Source of the DNA: Daphnia carinata
Taxonomy: Eukaryota > Arthropoda > Branchiopoda > Diplostraca > Daphniidae
Direction: 5' to 3'
NCBI RefSeq assembly: GCF_022539665.2
Contig: NC_081339.1
Span: forward strand, 1,426,001 to 1,490,000
Length of the DNA stretch: 64,000 nucleotides
Shown: one piece after another, positions 22,106 to 39,347 of the stretch
How positions within the stretch are numbered: the first letter of the stretch is position 1
Layout of the letters: every line of letters starts with the position of its first letter
Made by a program: the position numbers and the translations under genes
The notes under the pieces: model-generated
What the model was told of the DNA's origin: nothing
What the model saw: the letters and a program-made list of their open reading frames with translations, nothing else
The model's database searches: none

Positions 22106-23617
22106 AAAGGTAAAAACATTCCCCCTCGTTTAGAGTTCGAAAATTGGCATAATCTTCTGTGTCATAAATTATTTTCCAGGACATTATGTTACCTTCCTGC
22201 AGACGAATGGATCTGATTAGCAAAATGGGTATGTTCTAATTGAATCGCACAACAAATCTAACGAATTTCATCTGCAATATTTTCTTCCGTGCAGGTAGGG
22301 AATTAATCCATCGTGAGTTAAGCGTACCCATAACGTGCAAAGTGCGTGTTTTGAGGACATTGATAAATCAATCGCTTACGCCAAAATGCTGGAAAATTCG
22401 GGTTGTTACGCGTTGACTGTTCATGGCCGAACACGAGAGAAAGGTCCACTCACTGACAGCCCGGCTGGAAACCTGTTTCAGCGTCAAGTAAGTTAATTCA
22501 ATATCTCTAGAATTGAAGTGGCTCACCTAAATGTTCTGTCTTTGTCATTACCAGAGCTGCCGTTAATATACCCGTAATAGCTAATGGAAATATTCAATAC
22601 TGGTCGGATGTAGAAAGATGTTTACGAAAGCACCGGTGCTGACGCCGTCATGATAACCGAAGAGAAACCTGACCAACCCCGCCCTTTTTGCCAATCTTCA
22701 ACCACTAGTCTGGGATATGGGTAAAAAGTACCTCGATCTCGTTGAACGTTATCCGTGCCCCATGTCCTACGCCCGTGGGCACATCTCTTCAAAATTTTCA
22801 ATCACTGGTATATATTTTGAAATCCAAATTCCTAATTAAGTTGCCTGTATTTCATTCGTTCCATACTTCCACAGTTTGACGCTGGAAGAGTGCTTCCACC
22901 TTCGCCAAGCCTTAGTAGATGGAACGAATCTTGAGGATTTTAAAGCAGTAGTAGTTGAACTGGAAAAACATTTTACACCATATCAGCAAGGACTAAAGCC
23001 ATGGACACCTCCGGCCGATCATCCGTCTTCCGTTTTACCTTTCCCGCCCTGGCATTGTCAAGTGAGTCATTCGCATGCGCAGCTGTTATTAACAAGAATT
23101 ATTGTTATTCTAAATTTTAGCCCTACGTTAGGCCATCGCCAGAGAGAACATAAAAAGAAAAATTCCAGCTAATTATGGCAGAGGAGGCTAAACGGAAACG
23201 CGAGGAAGAAGATAACGGCCAGGAGAAACCTGAAGGTGTTCTTTCAAAAAACAAGATGAAGAAGCTTGCGAGACTAGCGAGAAATCCTAAGAAACAGGCA
23301 CGCCTCGCAAGACAGGATCTTGTTATGTGCAATCAGTGCTCGAATCTTCCTGTAATCATTAAAGCTTACAGCTACGTAGAAGACATCCTTTCTAAACCTT
23401 TTTTTTTTTTAATTTTTCTGTTTTACAGGGATAAAGTGCGAACATAAAACTATGCAGAACTTGTTGCAGAAAGAAGTGCGAAACTGAAACACTGACTTGT
23501 GAGGGTCATGCAGGGATGACTGCCAGGCGGAAGGAAATTCGAAATGGTGAACGGAGTGACCTGACGGAAGTGACGAACAGTTCAAATGACGTCAGCAGTG
23601 ATTCAGTTCCGGTTTGA
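22106..23617 (+). pseudogene. DUS1L: DUS1L-like tRNA-dihydrouridine synthase, 5' end missing and frame-broken
   Basis: The family reduces uridine to dihydrouridine in tRNA D-loops using FMN. Recognisable pieces follow the family order: the LISKM block (about 22210), VPITCKVRV (about 22325), VHGRTRE (about 22420), PVIANGNIQ (about 22570), TGADAVMITE (about 22635), YPCPMSYARGH (about 22755) and LTLEECFHLRQAL (about 22875). The C-terminal Cys cluster is split by an intron, CNQC (about 23330) then CRTCCRKKC (about 23455). Stop is TGA 23615-23617 and AATAAA is at 23697. The N-terminal FMN-barrel half is lost in the gap. Frames break repeatedly by one base, often where a run seems one base short, for example at about 22205, 22355 and 22790. 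Introns are short with GT-AG ends. It is either a pseudogene or a real gene with consensus errors next to a gap. Confidence 0.85.
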
Positions 23618-23744
23618 CACACAGCAGAGCAAAATTTCTTGGAGATAATCGACAGTCAAACAGTGGCAGGAGACAGCCGCACCAACCTTGGTTGATAATA
23701 AATAATTGTGTTAATACATCTGCTCTGATAATATACAGCCTGTT

Positions 23745-25490
23745 ATACTTATTTACCCTGTTCAGCGAGATATAGGAGTCGATCTAATTGAACAATTGTT
23801 TCAATAACAGGGGCCACCATAAGCCTTAACGAGTAAAAGATGACGACACGCTGCCATTGTTCCAAACATGACTGGATGTATTGTGACGAAAGATCGCCTT
23901 CGTCTAGGACAACCGTCCATTTTGTCAACAGCTATGGCAAGCAAAATGATTACATAAAGAAGTTAAATTAAAAAATTTCGAGCTTTTATGTGTTGTAGTA
24001 CCTTTGAGAGCATATTCCTCGAATGGCATGAGATGAGCGTTCTTAACGCCCCGTAATCCTGCCCTTTTAAGGGGAGGCTCTAACTTGAGCAACAACGTCT
24101 CCAAAGTAGCTCGGTAGCAATGAACCTATTCAAAATTTAAAGCATTGGAGTAAGTGGCACATATGATTTGATCTAGAAATACAGAAAAGATAAACGAACT
24201 TTTAGTTTGTTTGATTCCAAATCGCTTAAACGATCAGAATATGATTCTAGCGCATGACACGCGACTTCCAGAGCTTCGTAACTAACAAACGATGGCTTTA
24301 GCTGATTTAGAACAAAGTTACTCATCGGATACCCTCTAACGAGATTTTCTAGTTGTTTTTTTTCGTGTGCTTTAAACAGTGTGTCGTATAAATTTAACAA
24401 ATATGAATTGTGCAAATACCGGTCAGAGACATTTTCATGTAGCAGCAACCGATGGCAAGGATGAATTTTATTCCAGGATCAATGGCAAAATTTCGAATGA
24501 GTGTGGGTCCTAAATCGCCACACGTGTGCAGGCCAACCAATCCGCAGGCACTGATTTGGGTGAGTCCATGAGAATTGAGTAATTCCACCAAATTGCTTGT
24601 GTTGGGATTCAACGTCAAAGTGATGTGTTTTGGAGTTGTGATATTTGTAATCCCCAGTTTCACACAAGCTTCTTCTAATTTACCATCTAGCTTGATTGCA
24701 GCTGAACCAAATGTCTCTATACACTCCAAACATATTAGGTCAAGCCCATATCCATAACTCAAAAACCTGGATAAATGTCCACACCAGCTCCAACATCTAC
24801 AACAGTTTTGCAGTTGGTGACTTGGGGAAATCGTTGCACAACACTGACCCATCCTATATAATTCATGTTGCTTTTCGGCTTTACTTGCCTATGGAAAACC
24901 TGGGATTAAACTTCAAGTGCTCCTGTTGGCTTGTATCTTCACTGCTAGGGTTGACCCAAACACCACTCTGCTGAGTAGCGTTCTTGAATCCCAGCTCCCT
25001 TAAATAACTGATAACTTGTTCTAAACTGGTAATTGCTGTCCTCTCCAATGCCAAGCTTTTTGCAGTAGCTTTGAAGGCTAACAAAGATAGTGGAAGAACT
25101 AGTGGCTTGTACTAGGGAATCCATCTGGGCATAGAATAGATTTGCCCATTTCTTGAGAGAAAGTAAATCTAGAGTGTGAGCCCATGAGGAAGGTAGTTTA
25201 GCCCAATGGTTTTCAGAAAGAAATCCTATAAAAATGAAAACAGATTAACAGACAACACAATAATGGAGTGCACATAAATAATTAAATTCTACTGCTTACA
25301 AGTACAAATGAATCTGTCAGCCATTTGTAGCTGTTCAGAAAAATATGGCAATTTTTTATTTGTTGCTGCAAAGCACGATAGTCCACGTCCTAATGTTAAA
25401 AGCATTATAAAATTCTATTTTGGAATCGTTACCAACATCAACAAAAAAACTTCGCACAAGACAGCTTAGCGGCTTGAGCATGTCATGTAC
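23745..25490 (-). pseudogene. METTL25B: METTL25B (RRNAD1)-like methyltransferase, frame-broken
   Basis: This is a predicted S-adenosylmethionine-dependent methyltransferase of the METTL25/RRNAD1 family; its substrate is uncertain. On the minus strand the exons read in family order: FLNSYKWLTDSFVL (25300-25389), ENHWAKLPSSWAHTLDLL (about 25165-25220) and TVVDVGAG, the SAM-binding glycine motif (about 24790). Next come HLSRFLSYGYGLDL, GLVGLHTCGDLGP (about 24540), GYPMSNFVLNQLKPSF (about 24330), VHCYRATLETLLLKL (about 24110) and RVVIFYSLRLMVAPVIE (about 23815). Single-base losses break the frame just after VGAG (about 24763), near 25222 and near 24895. It ends tail-to-tail with the DUS1L-like gene, about 130 bp away. 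The start near 25482 (MLKPLS) is tentative. Pseudogene and consensus-error readings are both open. Confidence 0.82.
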
Positions 25491-25651
25491 TGGGAAATAC
25501 TGAGAACAGCATTTGTAGTCTGCTGCGCGGAACTCTGCTTTAATAAAACTAAATTTTGCAAAATATCAGATTTTGTGTTCAACTCATTTCTTGTGCATAA
25601 CAGAAAATGCAAAATATACCTTTCGTATACTTAGTCTTCGCAAGCGGTATT

Positions 25652-28047
25652 TCAACGACGGGATACAAGTAAATTTATCCCATTCATGGATTTCAGAGTT
25701 AGCTGATTTGAAAGAATAGGTGGTTTGGCGCTAGGTGCAATTTCAAATTTGAAACGTCTTAGAAGTGTGGACAGAACTGTCTTGCTCTCAAGCAACGCAA
25801 ATCTTTGCCCTAGATATGAAAATGTATATGCAATCTTATGATGCTCGGGTAAAACGATAGGAGAAACAATACCGATGCAATTACGAGGTCCAGCACTGAA
25901 TGGCACGTAAGCGTATGGATGGCGTCCGATTGTCTCATCCGGAAAAAATCGTTCTGGATTGAAAACCAAAGGATCAGGAAAATACTTCGGATTTCGATGA
26001 GCTGCAAAAACTAAGAATCCCAGAGTACACCCAGCTGGTACCAAATATTCGCCTACAAATGAGTATAATATTATAGTTATGGAAGCACTGAACAATTACC
26101 AAATTTACCAAGCTGAATGTCTTCTACAACTGTTCTTTCAAACCCTGGAACACTAGGATATATTCGCAATGTTTCCTTAATGCAGCATTCAAAATATTTC
26201 AAATTAGAAATATCTTCTTGTTTGAAATATCTTTCCGAATCTCCGAATGTGCTTTGAAGTTCATTCCACACCTTCTCCTATAAGCAGAACTTTACAATAA
26301 CAACTTACATGCATACAAACAAAAATTGGCACTTGGCAATCCGGATTAGCTGCCATGGAGTACAAAAACCATCCGAGCAGGGATGATGTTGTGTCGTGCC
26401 CCTACGATCGACAAACATGTAACAAATAACCAAAGCATTACGCGACGATTGGAATACCTCAAACATAAAGGTATCAATTTCATTCCGAATATCTTGCGAA
26501 GAAAGGACCTTGCCATCATTTGAAGCCCTTAGTAACAAATCCAGAAGCGGCAACCGATTTTCTATTTGTTTCCGACGTTAATGTTAAATGGAATTAAGTT
26601 AGTAAATAATTTTGTTTTGCCTACTGATTCAGTTTCCACTTGGTCGCTTTCGTTATTGATTTTCTGGTTTAAGATTTCTCGCCTGTTGTGGATCACCTGG
26701 CAAAAGTAAAAAGAAAAATTGATACACGAAACATTCCGTAATGCCTTCAACCTACGTTCTCAGTGAATCCGTGAAGAGTTTTCAGCAGTTGATCGTGTTC
26801 CTTGCCTAAAGCCGTAAATGAGAAAATGGTCGGATTCCTCATGAAGGGATTTTGGAATTGTTCTACCAATAAATGCCCAATTCTAGAAAACGCAGGAAAA
26901 TAATTAAATTAAAACATACAATCATGTGCTTGACTTGTGATCTACTTTTACCTATAAATTGCATTGACGTAATCAGAATCTTCCGTCTGCGCATTTATTT
27001 TTGTCTCCATTGCAGCTTCTAATAAGTGAACTCTTATTAATCAATGGGATCTAACACTAATGTCAAATACAGCCGCCTACCACAAATAATATCCAGAGAA
27101 CATTTAGTGAGATACGGGTAGACGTCTATTTCCGCTTTTCTTTCCGCAAAAGACGCGCACACATCATCTAGAATTCCGCAGAGAATGCGGCTCTGTTCAT
27201 TAAAAACTTCGATGAAGCTATTCAAAATAGAAAAATGAAATGCTGGCGTCAACATTTTACGTCGTGATCTCCACAAATCCCCTTTAAAAAATTCAATCAC
27301 AATTAATAATCCGTAATTTTCGGAGGAAGCAACAACTTTTGATTTACCGGAACTAATGAGAAGTCCTTGTCCTAGCCATGGTACTAGTTGGTCGTACGAC
27401 AAACCTTTGTCGATCGTCTTTTGACTACTTAAAATAATCTACAAGAAAACATGATAACATTAATAATGGCTTCTACAGATGCTGATAACGCGAACAATCA
27501 AGCTCGGCAGAATACAAACGAAATAAGAGCTACGGGTGTGATTGCACAAAACAAATACTGAAGGAAGTAATAACACCACGGGATTTTTGCCATGCGTGCG
27601 TAGTTAGTTATTATCTATCGAAACATTGTAATAAATAAAAACACTTACTTCCATAATTTCTGGCGATGAAACAGGGACGTAGCAGTGTGTACCAATAAAA
27701 AATCGATATATTCCTCCGAACTTTTGTGGCCATTTCTCTTGCAAGATGCACAATAAATCTACGTGCAGAAATGTCAATAGTTCCTTGATATTCATCTACT
27801 TTTTCTTTAATTACCGATGTTGTGTACACGTAACATCGCACCATTTTATGACGTTCAATTACATACCTTCGAGTCCTCCAGCTATTTCGAAAGCATTTCC
27901 AATAAATGGAAAGTTTTTGGGTCCCGGAATGCGATTGACAGCTATGTGAAAAGGTGAAATACGAACATATACCCACCACCCAATACAGGTTAGAAGCAGG
28001 AGCAACCCTATAAAAGAAAAGACGACAGCTAAGTTGAACAAGAACAT
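25652..28047 (-). CDS. CYP4-family cytochrome P450 (minus-strand copy 1)
   Basis: This is a microsomal heme monooxygenase of the CYP4 family, whose members hydroxylate fatty acids, hormones or xenobiotics. I see 12 exons with short introns. Exon 1 (27867-28047) encodes the N-terminal membrane anchor ([14 protein letters not shown]) and hinge IPGPK. Exons 2 (27649-27758) and 3 (27348-27438) follow. The C-helix [14 protein letters not shown] lies in exon 4. Exons 8 and 9 make the full CYP4 I-helix signature [13 protein letters not shown] (about 26390-26480), including the Glu that can bind heme covalently. Then come the K-helix ETLR, NPERF and heme loop [10 protein letters not shown] (about 25875-25905). 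The last exon ends at TGA 25652-25654. No lesion was seen. The gene lies about 160 bp from METTL25B on the same strand, and copy 2 is its tandem duplicate. Confidence 0.92.
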
Positions 28048-28084
28048 TGCACACCGAAGGTTGGCTACGTACTAACCTGCTGCT

Positions 28085-28980
28085 GAGTTATCTTGCCATT
28101 GACACTACCGCTCGAGGCGTTCACGGCCGAATGCAGCACTGAGCCAAGGGTATAACGAAATTATATGCGATGGATTTATGCTTCTTGCAAAACTAACATA
28201 ATGGCCCACGCCAACTCGAACTCCCTTTGGCTGCACTTTGAACAATGATAAAAAAACACAGGCAAAATCCGAAATTGTGAAGAAACTGCTCGCACTAACC
28301 TGAAGCAAGGTAACTACTGAATTATAAATTGTAAAACATACAAGCCCAGTTCCTACATTTGTAACATTTTTACACTTGGTGACTTGTGAAATTGTTGCAT
28401 AACACTGACCCATCCTATGTAATTCATGTTACTTTTTCGGCTGTACTTGCCTATGGAAAACCTGAGTTTAACTTCCAAATGCTCCTGTTGGCTTGCACTC
28501 ACTGCTATGGTTGACCCAAACATTGCTCTGATGGGTAGCATTGTTGAATTCCAGCTCACTCAAATAAATGGTAATTCGTTCTAAACTGGTAATGGTTGTC
28601 CTCCCCAACACCAGCAGCTTTGGAGACTAACAAAGATAGTGGGAGAAGAACTAATTGGCTCATGGTAGAAGGTCCATTTGGACATAGCAGATTTGCCATT
28701 TTTTTGAGGGACAGTAAATCTAGAGTGTGGGCCCACATGGTAGGTAGTTTAGCTCAATGGTTTTCAGGAAAAAAAATCCTATGAAAGTGAAAAACATGTA
28801 AATAGACAATGACACAATAAAGGGGTGCACATTAATAATTAAATTCAACTGCTTACAAGAATGAACGAATATGCCAGCCATTTGTAGCTGTTAAAAAAAT
28901 ATATAGCAATTTTTTATTTGTTGCTGCAAAGCATGAAAGATCCTAATTTTAAAAGCATTACAAAATTCTAGTTTGAATTC
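28085..28980 (-). pseudogene. Duplicated 5' fragment of METTL25B
   Basis: This sequence parallels 24815-25400 of the METTL25B-like gene. It includes the WAHTLDLLSLKK exon (about 28685-28735), GEDNHYQFRTNYHLF (about 28560-28610), a diverged copy of the NCKTVVDVGAG stretch (about 28350-28380) and the DSFVL exon remnant (about 28860). The catalytic half is absent and the frame is broken, so it is a non-functional passenger of the duplication that created the second P450. The portion nearest 28085-28340 is not clearly assignable. Confidence 0.8.
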
Positions 28981-29182
28981 GTTACCAAATCAACAGAAAA
29001 ACGTCGCACAAGCTTACGGCTTGAGTACATGTCCTGTTCTGGGTAATTGCCAATAATTGTAGTCTGCTGTGCGGAGCCCTCTCTTAATAAAACTAAATTA
29101 CGCAAAATATCAGATTTCGTGTGTGCATAACAGAACAATGCAAAACATACCTTTGGTATACTTAGTCTTCGCAAGCGGTATT

Positions 29183-31606
29183 TCAACGACGGGATACAAG
29201 TAAATTTATCCCATTCATGGATTTCAGAATTAGATTATCTGAAAGAATAGGTTGCTTGGCGTTAGGTGCAATTTCAAATTTGAAACGTCTTAGAAGTGTG
29301 GACAGAACCGTCTTGCTCTCTAGCAACGCAAATCTTTGCCCTAGATATGAAAATGTATATTAAATTTCATTACGCTCAGGTAAATAATCAAATGGAAGAA
29401 CAATACCGATGCAATTACGAGGTCCAGCACTGAATGGCACGTAGGCGTATGGATGTCGTCCGATTGCCTCATCCGGAAAAAAACGTTCTGGGTTGAAAAC
29501 CAAAGGATCGGGAAAGAATTTCGGATTTCGATGAGCTGCGTAAACTAACAATCCCAGAGTGCATCCCGCCGGTACCAAATATTCGCCTATAAATAAACAT
29601 AATACCATAGTTACGGAAGTGCTGAACATTTACCAAATTTACCAAGCTGAATGTCTTCTACAACTGTTCTTTCAACCCCTGGAACACTAGGATATATTCG
29701 CAATGTTTCCTTGATGCAACATTCTAAGTATTTCAGGTTAGAAATATCTTCTTGTTTGAAATATCTTTCCGAATCTCCGAATGTGCTTTGAAGTTCATTC
29801 CAAACCTTCTTCTATAAGTAGAATTTTACAGTAACAATTTACATGCAATAAAACAAAAATTGGTACTTGACAATCCGGGTTGGCTGCCATGGAATACAAA
29901 AACCATCCTAACAGGGAAGCACTGGTGTCATGCCCCTATGATTTCGGCAAACATGTTACAGATAACCTATTCGTCACATTCCATTAGGATTGGAATACCT
30001 CAACCATAAAGGTATCAATTTCATTTCGAATATCCTGCGAAGAAAGGACCTCCCCATTATTCGAAGCCTTCAGTAACAAATCGAGAAGCGGCAATCGATT
30101 TTCTATATGTTTCGGACGTATGAATGTCAAATGGGGTTTAATTATTTAATTATTTTGTTTTGCATACTAATTCCTGTTTCCGTATGGTCGATTTCGTCAT
30201 TGATTTTCTGGCTTAAGACTTCTCGCCTGTTGTGGATCACCTGGCAGAAGTAAAAAAAAAAATGGTAGGCTACAAGAAACATTACGTAATGCCTCTAACG
30301 TACGCTCTCCGTGAATCCGTGAAGAGTTTTCAGCAGTCGCTCATGTTCTTTTCCTAAAGCCGTAAATGAGAAAATGGTCGGATTCCTCATGAAGGGATTT
30401 TGAAATCGTTCTACCAATAAACGCCCAATCCTAGAATACGTAGGAAAATAATTAATGGAAACATAAAATCACTTGCTTGATTTGTGGTCAGTTACCTATA
30501 AACTGCATTGACATAATCAGAATCTTCTGTCTGTGCATTGATTCTTGTCCCCATTGTAGTTTCTAATAAATTAACTCTTATTTACCAAAAGTTAGATGAA
30601 TGCCAAATACAGCCGCCTACCACAAATAATATCCAGAGAACATTTAGTGAGATACGGGTAGACGTCTATTTCCGCTTTTCCTTCCGCAAAAGACGCGCAC
30701 ACATCATCTAGAATTCCGCAGAGAATGCGGCTCTGTTCATTAAAAACTTCGATGAAGCTATTCAAAATAGAAAAATGAAATGCTGGTGTCAACATCTTTC
30801 GTCGCGATCTCCACGAATCCCCTTTCAAAAACACAGTGACAATTAATAACCTGCAAATTTTGGGAAAACAACTGCATATTGATTTACCGGAATTAATGAG
30901 AAGTCCTTGTCCTAGCCATGGTACTAGTTGGTCATACGACGAACCTTTGTCGATCGTCTTTTGACTACTTAAAATAATCTAGAAGACAACATGATGACAT
31001 TAGGTTATGGCTTCAACAGAGGCTGGTAACGCGAGTAATCGAGCTCGGCAGGATACAAACGGAATAAGAGCTTAGGGTATGATTGTACAAAACAAATATT
31101 GATGAAAGCAATAACATCGGGGGTTAATGCCGTGCGTGCGTAGTTAGTTATTATCTATCGAAACATTGTAATAATCAAAAACACTTACTTCCATCATTTC
31201 TGGCGATGAAACAGTGACGTAGCAGTGTGTACCAACAAAAAATCGATATATTCCTCCGAACTGTTGTGGCCATTTCTCTTGCAAGATGTACAAAATATCT
31301 ACGTGCAGAAATGTCACTAGTTATCTAGATATTCATCTACTTTTTCTTTAATTGCTGATGTCATGTAACTGAACATTTAACATTACACCCAATATCGAAG
31401 CACTTTATGACGTTAAATTACATACCTTGGAGCCCGCCAGCTATATCTAAAGTATTTCCAATGAATGGTAAGCTTTTAGGTCCTGGTATCCGATTGACAG
31501 CTATGTGAAAAGGTGAAATACGAACGTACACCCACCACCCAATACAGGTTAGAAGCAGGAGCAACCCTATAAAAGAAAAGACGAGAAGTAAGTTGAACAA
31601 GAACAT
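29183..31606 (-). CDS. CYP4-family cytochrome P450 (minus-strand copy 2)
   Basis: Close paralog of the gene at 25652-28047, with the same 12-exon layout about 3.53 kb away. Start ATG is 31604-31606, followed by the hydrophobic anchor and [11 protein letters not shown]. The C-helix is [14 protein letters not shown] (about 30770-30820). The I-helix is [13 protein letters not shown], keeping the CYP4 Glu but with Phe to Val before it and Thr to Ser in the oxygen-binding motif. K-helix ETLR, NPERF and [10 protein letters not shown] (about 29413-29445) are intact. The last exon (29183-29345) reads through to TGA 29183-29185. I found no frame lesion. It was probably made by the same tandem event that copied the METTL25B fragment. 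Confidence 0.9.
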
Positions 31607-32075
31607 TCTTTCCCGACAGTTTGTTAGGCACTAACCTGTTGCTAAGTTATCTTGCCATTGACACTACCGCTTGAGGCGTTGACGGCAGACTGCAACACTA
31701 ATCCGGGAAGTATAACGAAACTATTTGCGATGGACTTATGTTTCTTGCGAAACTAACAATAATGATCCACGTCAACTCAAATTTCATCAAGCTGCGCTTT
31801 GAACCACGGCCAAAACACGGCCAAAATTATAAGTTGTGAAGAAACTACTCCCTAAAGCAAAGTAACTACTTTATTATAAAACTGCAAAACATAAACTTAC
31901 CGAGGACGAATTGTAAAATAGGCGGTGATACATTATAACCTTAGGAATATGCTGTTTTGTATAGAACTAGACTCGGAAATCTTTATTCCCAAGTAAAAAA
32001 ACTTTTCGGCAATTGCCATACCTTTATTCTACTTTTAAGCTTTACTTTGGAAGCTAATTTCTTCAGTAGATCCCT
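31607..32075. other. Intergenic spacer between minus-strand P450 copies
   Basis: About 470 bp with no coding signal. The part beyond 31607 resembles the sequence upstream of copy 1 (CTAACCTGxTGCTxAGTTATCTTGCC), so it should hold the promoter of copy 2 and the 3' end of the next gene. Confidence 0.5.
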
Positions 32076-34491
<2,416 letters not shown>

Positions 34492-34837
34492 CGAACCTAT
34501 TAATCCTAATGAAGGTGTGAAGACTAAAAATACGTCAGACACATCACACGTCCATAGAACAACTACCCAGAGAAAAAATTCTTGTCTAAGACGAACGCTG
34601 CGTATAATGCAGAATACTAAAAAATACGACAACGTTGCGTCTAATGCCAACCTGTTCTTCACGTTTTTTGAAGCTTTACGTAATGGATAATTCCAAAGAT
34701 GGTTCGAGCAGTTCAATTTAAAAAAGCTACATTAAAATTAGAATTTAATTGTTAATTACCTTGGTGACTTCACATTGAGAACACCATTAGATCGGAAGAT
34801 CCCTCCTTTCACAACTCATGTAGACATTGTCACGACG

Positions 34838-35330
34838 AACGTTTGACAAAATGAACACTGCTGATATCGATCAGACGTCGAACAATTACAGTAATTAACT
34901 CAAAGAAAATTAAAGCCAGAACAACAGCACTAATTTTAAAAAATTTCGTCCATCTGGAACAAAGAACATCGACTCATCTACAGTGCGAATGACGAACGAC
35001 TAATGGCCCTTCGCATACCGTACTCTATTTGTAGATTTAGCCATGCCTGTTCGTACCCTTATATAAAAGGATGGGTACGCATTCTGAGCCTCATTAAATA
35101 GTCTGATGAATATTCGGCCTTTTCTCTGTTCCCTTTCCCTCCAAAAAATATTTTCTTTCTTAGATACCCTTCCCTCTATATTACCCAAGGGACGAAGACA
35201 AAGGAATAGAACAAAACAAAAGTTTTGACGATTTTGTTTGATGCATTGGGGATGGGTACGAAAGCTGCTGTCAATCAAGTGATGAGTCAGCGAACAAAAT
35301 TTGTTTTTGAAAACCAAATTTTGCATACAA
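34838..35330. repeat. Recurrent P450 upstream module, copy 1
   Basis: A block of about 0.45 kb found four times next to plus-strand P450 genes or pseudogenes (also 39810-40310, 44580-44995, 52789-53205). Conserved parts are the ACGAACGT...CGAACAATTACAGTAA segment, a TATA-like TTATATAAAAGG flanked by GTACCC/GGGTAC (about 35048-35070), the CCCTTCC...GGGACGAAGACAAAGG stretch, and GGGATGGGTACGAAA...ATGAGTCAGC (35282-35291). It is probably ancestral upstream sequence copied with the genes. Confidence 0.7.
35282..35291 (+). promoter_or_regulatory. NF-E2/CncC-Maf-like site (ATGAGTCAGC), copy 1
   Basis: ATGAGTCAGC matches the RTGASTCAGC core bound by NF-E2/Nrf2 (CncC in insects) with small Maf proteins, known activators of detoxification P450s. 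The site is preserved in all four upstream modules. Function here is inferred. Confidence 0.4.
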
Positions 35331-36914
35331 AAATCTATCAGAACGAATTTTTTGCGTATTTCATTACATCAAAATGCATCATATACTATGATTTTTATTT
35401 TGTTCACAACTAAAACGGACAGATGAAACACTACCTGAAGTCACAACTGCGTAACACGTGAACCGGTTATCACACAGACATGTAAAAGATAGCTAGTTAA
35501 ATAAGTAAGTCAAACCGCACTTTTCACTTGCAAATTATATAATGAAATAGAAGCTACATTCTTTTATGACTACTTCCGTTAGTATGATGTAATTAGGCTT
35601 GTAGCTGCTAGCAAGAATATCAGAAAATGCCACGCCCGATTTCCTGTAACGAGCTATATAACCAAGTCAAGACCATAGCTGTTGCTGTCAGTTATACGAA
35701 GCAAGTTCTACACAACATTGCAGGTAAGTTAATCAAAGTTTCAATTCGATAATAAACCCAATAGTTAACACTGACTATTGAGTTAAAACTTCTTTTGAAT
35801 CACGTTAGTTCGTTACCCGTAAAAATTCAATTTTTTGATTTCCAACATTCGTTTGCTCAAAAGATGGAACTGCCTTGCCACGTTACAATGAAATGTACAA
35901 GAATTTTAGCTAGAACTTGGCAGACATGACGGCTCTTGAATTTGAATGATGGATAGCCTTTTAATCACTAGGACCATAGGGTCTTCGACTTTACACAGCG
36001 CGAGGAAGGTTAACGGACCAACTGGTTTAAGCGTGAAGGTTTTGAACTATTACAACATACGTATCTAGTTTTCAAAAGGGTTAAGAAACTCGAGACCTTC
36101 AACAGAGATTTTTCTAGGACAAAAAGGGCTGTTGGCATCGCTTAATTGAAAATGAATTTAAGAAGATTAAGATTTCAATTGAAAACCTTAACAAAGCACA
36201 AACAAAACTCTTGTTTTCCACATTTTTTTTTAGTTTCCTTGTAATGTTTGGGACAGGTTGCAAAGTGGGACGTTCCTGTCCGTCTGGGGTGTCCTACTTT
36301 GCCAGTCGTGATGTTCACCTATCGTACATTAGTAATGAAAAAGTATAAGGATAAAATCGCGTATTATGTATTCAAACACAACAGAAAAACATCGTGAATG
36401 TTATGGGTGTCTACGTGATGTTGTTGGCTCCAAACAAGGAAATCCTTATAGTCTACTTTCTCTCGCATACTAATGACATTCCCAAGTTCGAATATACGTT
36501 TCTATACCTTTTTAGCAAAATCCTCTTTCAATCTTCATTCTACGATTTTTGTTTTGAATTGCCACGCCCCATTCAGAAAACGATAAATCTAACGTGATTT
36601 TATTCTACTAAATTTTATATACCTGACTTAATTAAAGGCTGTTATTCGATGAATCTGTTAGTGCGGACTACTGCACCTGAGTATGTATATTCGAAAAGGA
36701 ATTTCTTTTACCGTAAATTTCTCCGAATTCCCTTCAAACAGAAAACTTGACACTCTGACACAGATAAAAACTTTCGCGTATCTAAAATGTTTCTTTTAAA
36801 CACACCAGGAAGCTAAGGAAAAAAGCGGATGGATGCTTCTTCAGCTTTATCTGTGAATGCTTATAACCGAAGGCCGTAGGCAGGTCGAATATCAGTTCGC
36901 ATCGTCTGTTCACC

Positions 36915-39347
<2,433 letters not shown>

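Larger units (their letters stand above)
34492..36914. other. Divergent intergenic region between the two P450 groups
   Basis: The P450s on the left run leftwards and those on the right run rightwards, so this 2.4 kb should hold 5' control regions for both. It contains the recurrent module at 34838-35330 and a P450-linked relic near 36380-36420, similar to sequence before the pseudogenes. I see no independent gene. Confidence 0.55.

Noticed and set aside
21986-22223. Open frames running through the N gap on both strands
   Set aside because: They are open only because N codons carry no stops.
35000-35326. Minus-strand frame of about 108 residues, also seen near 40033-40374
   Set aside because: It lies in the recurrent upstream module. 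The copies differ by frame-changing indels and the frame is absent in the other two modules, so shared ancestry of noncoding DNA explains it.
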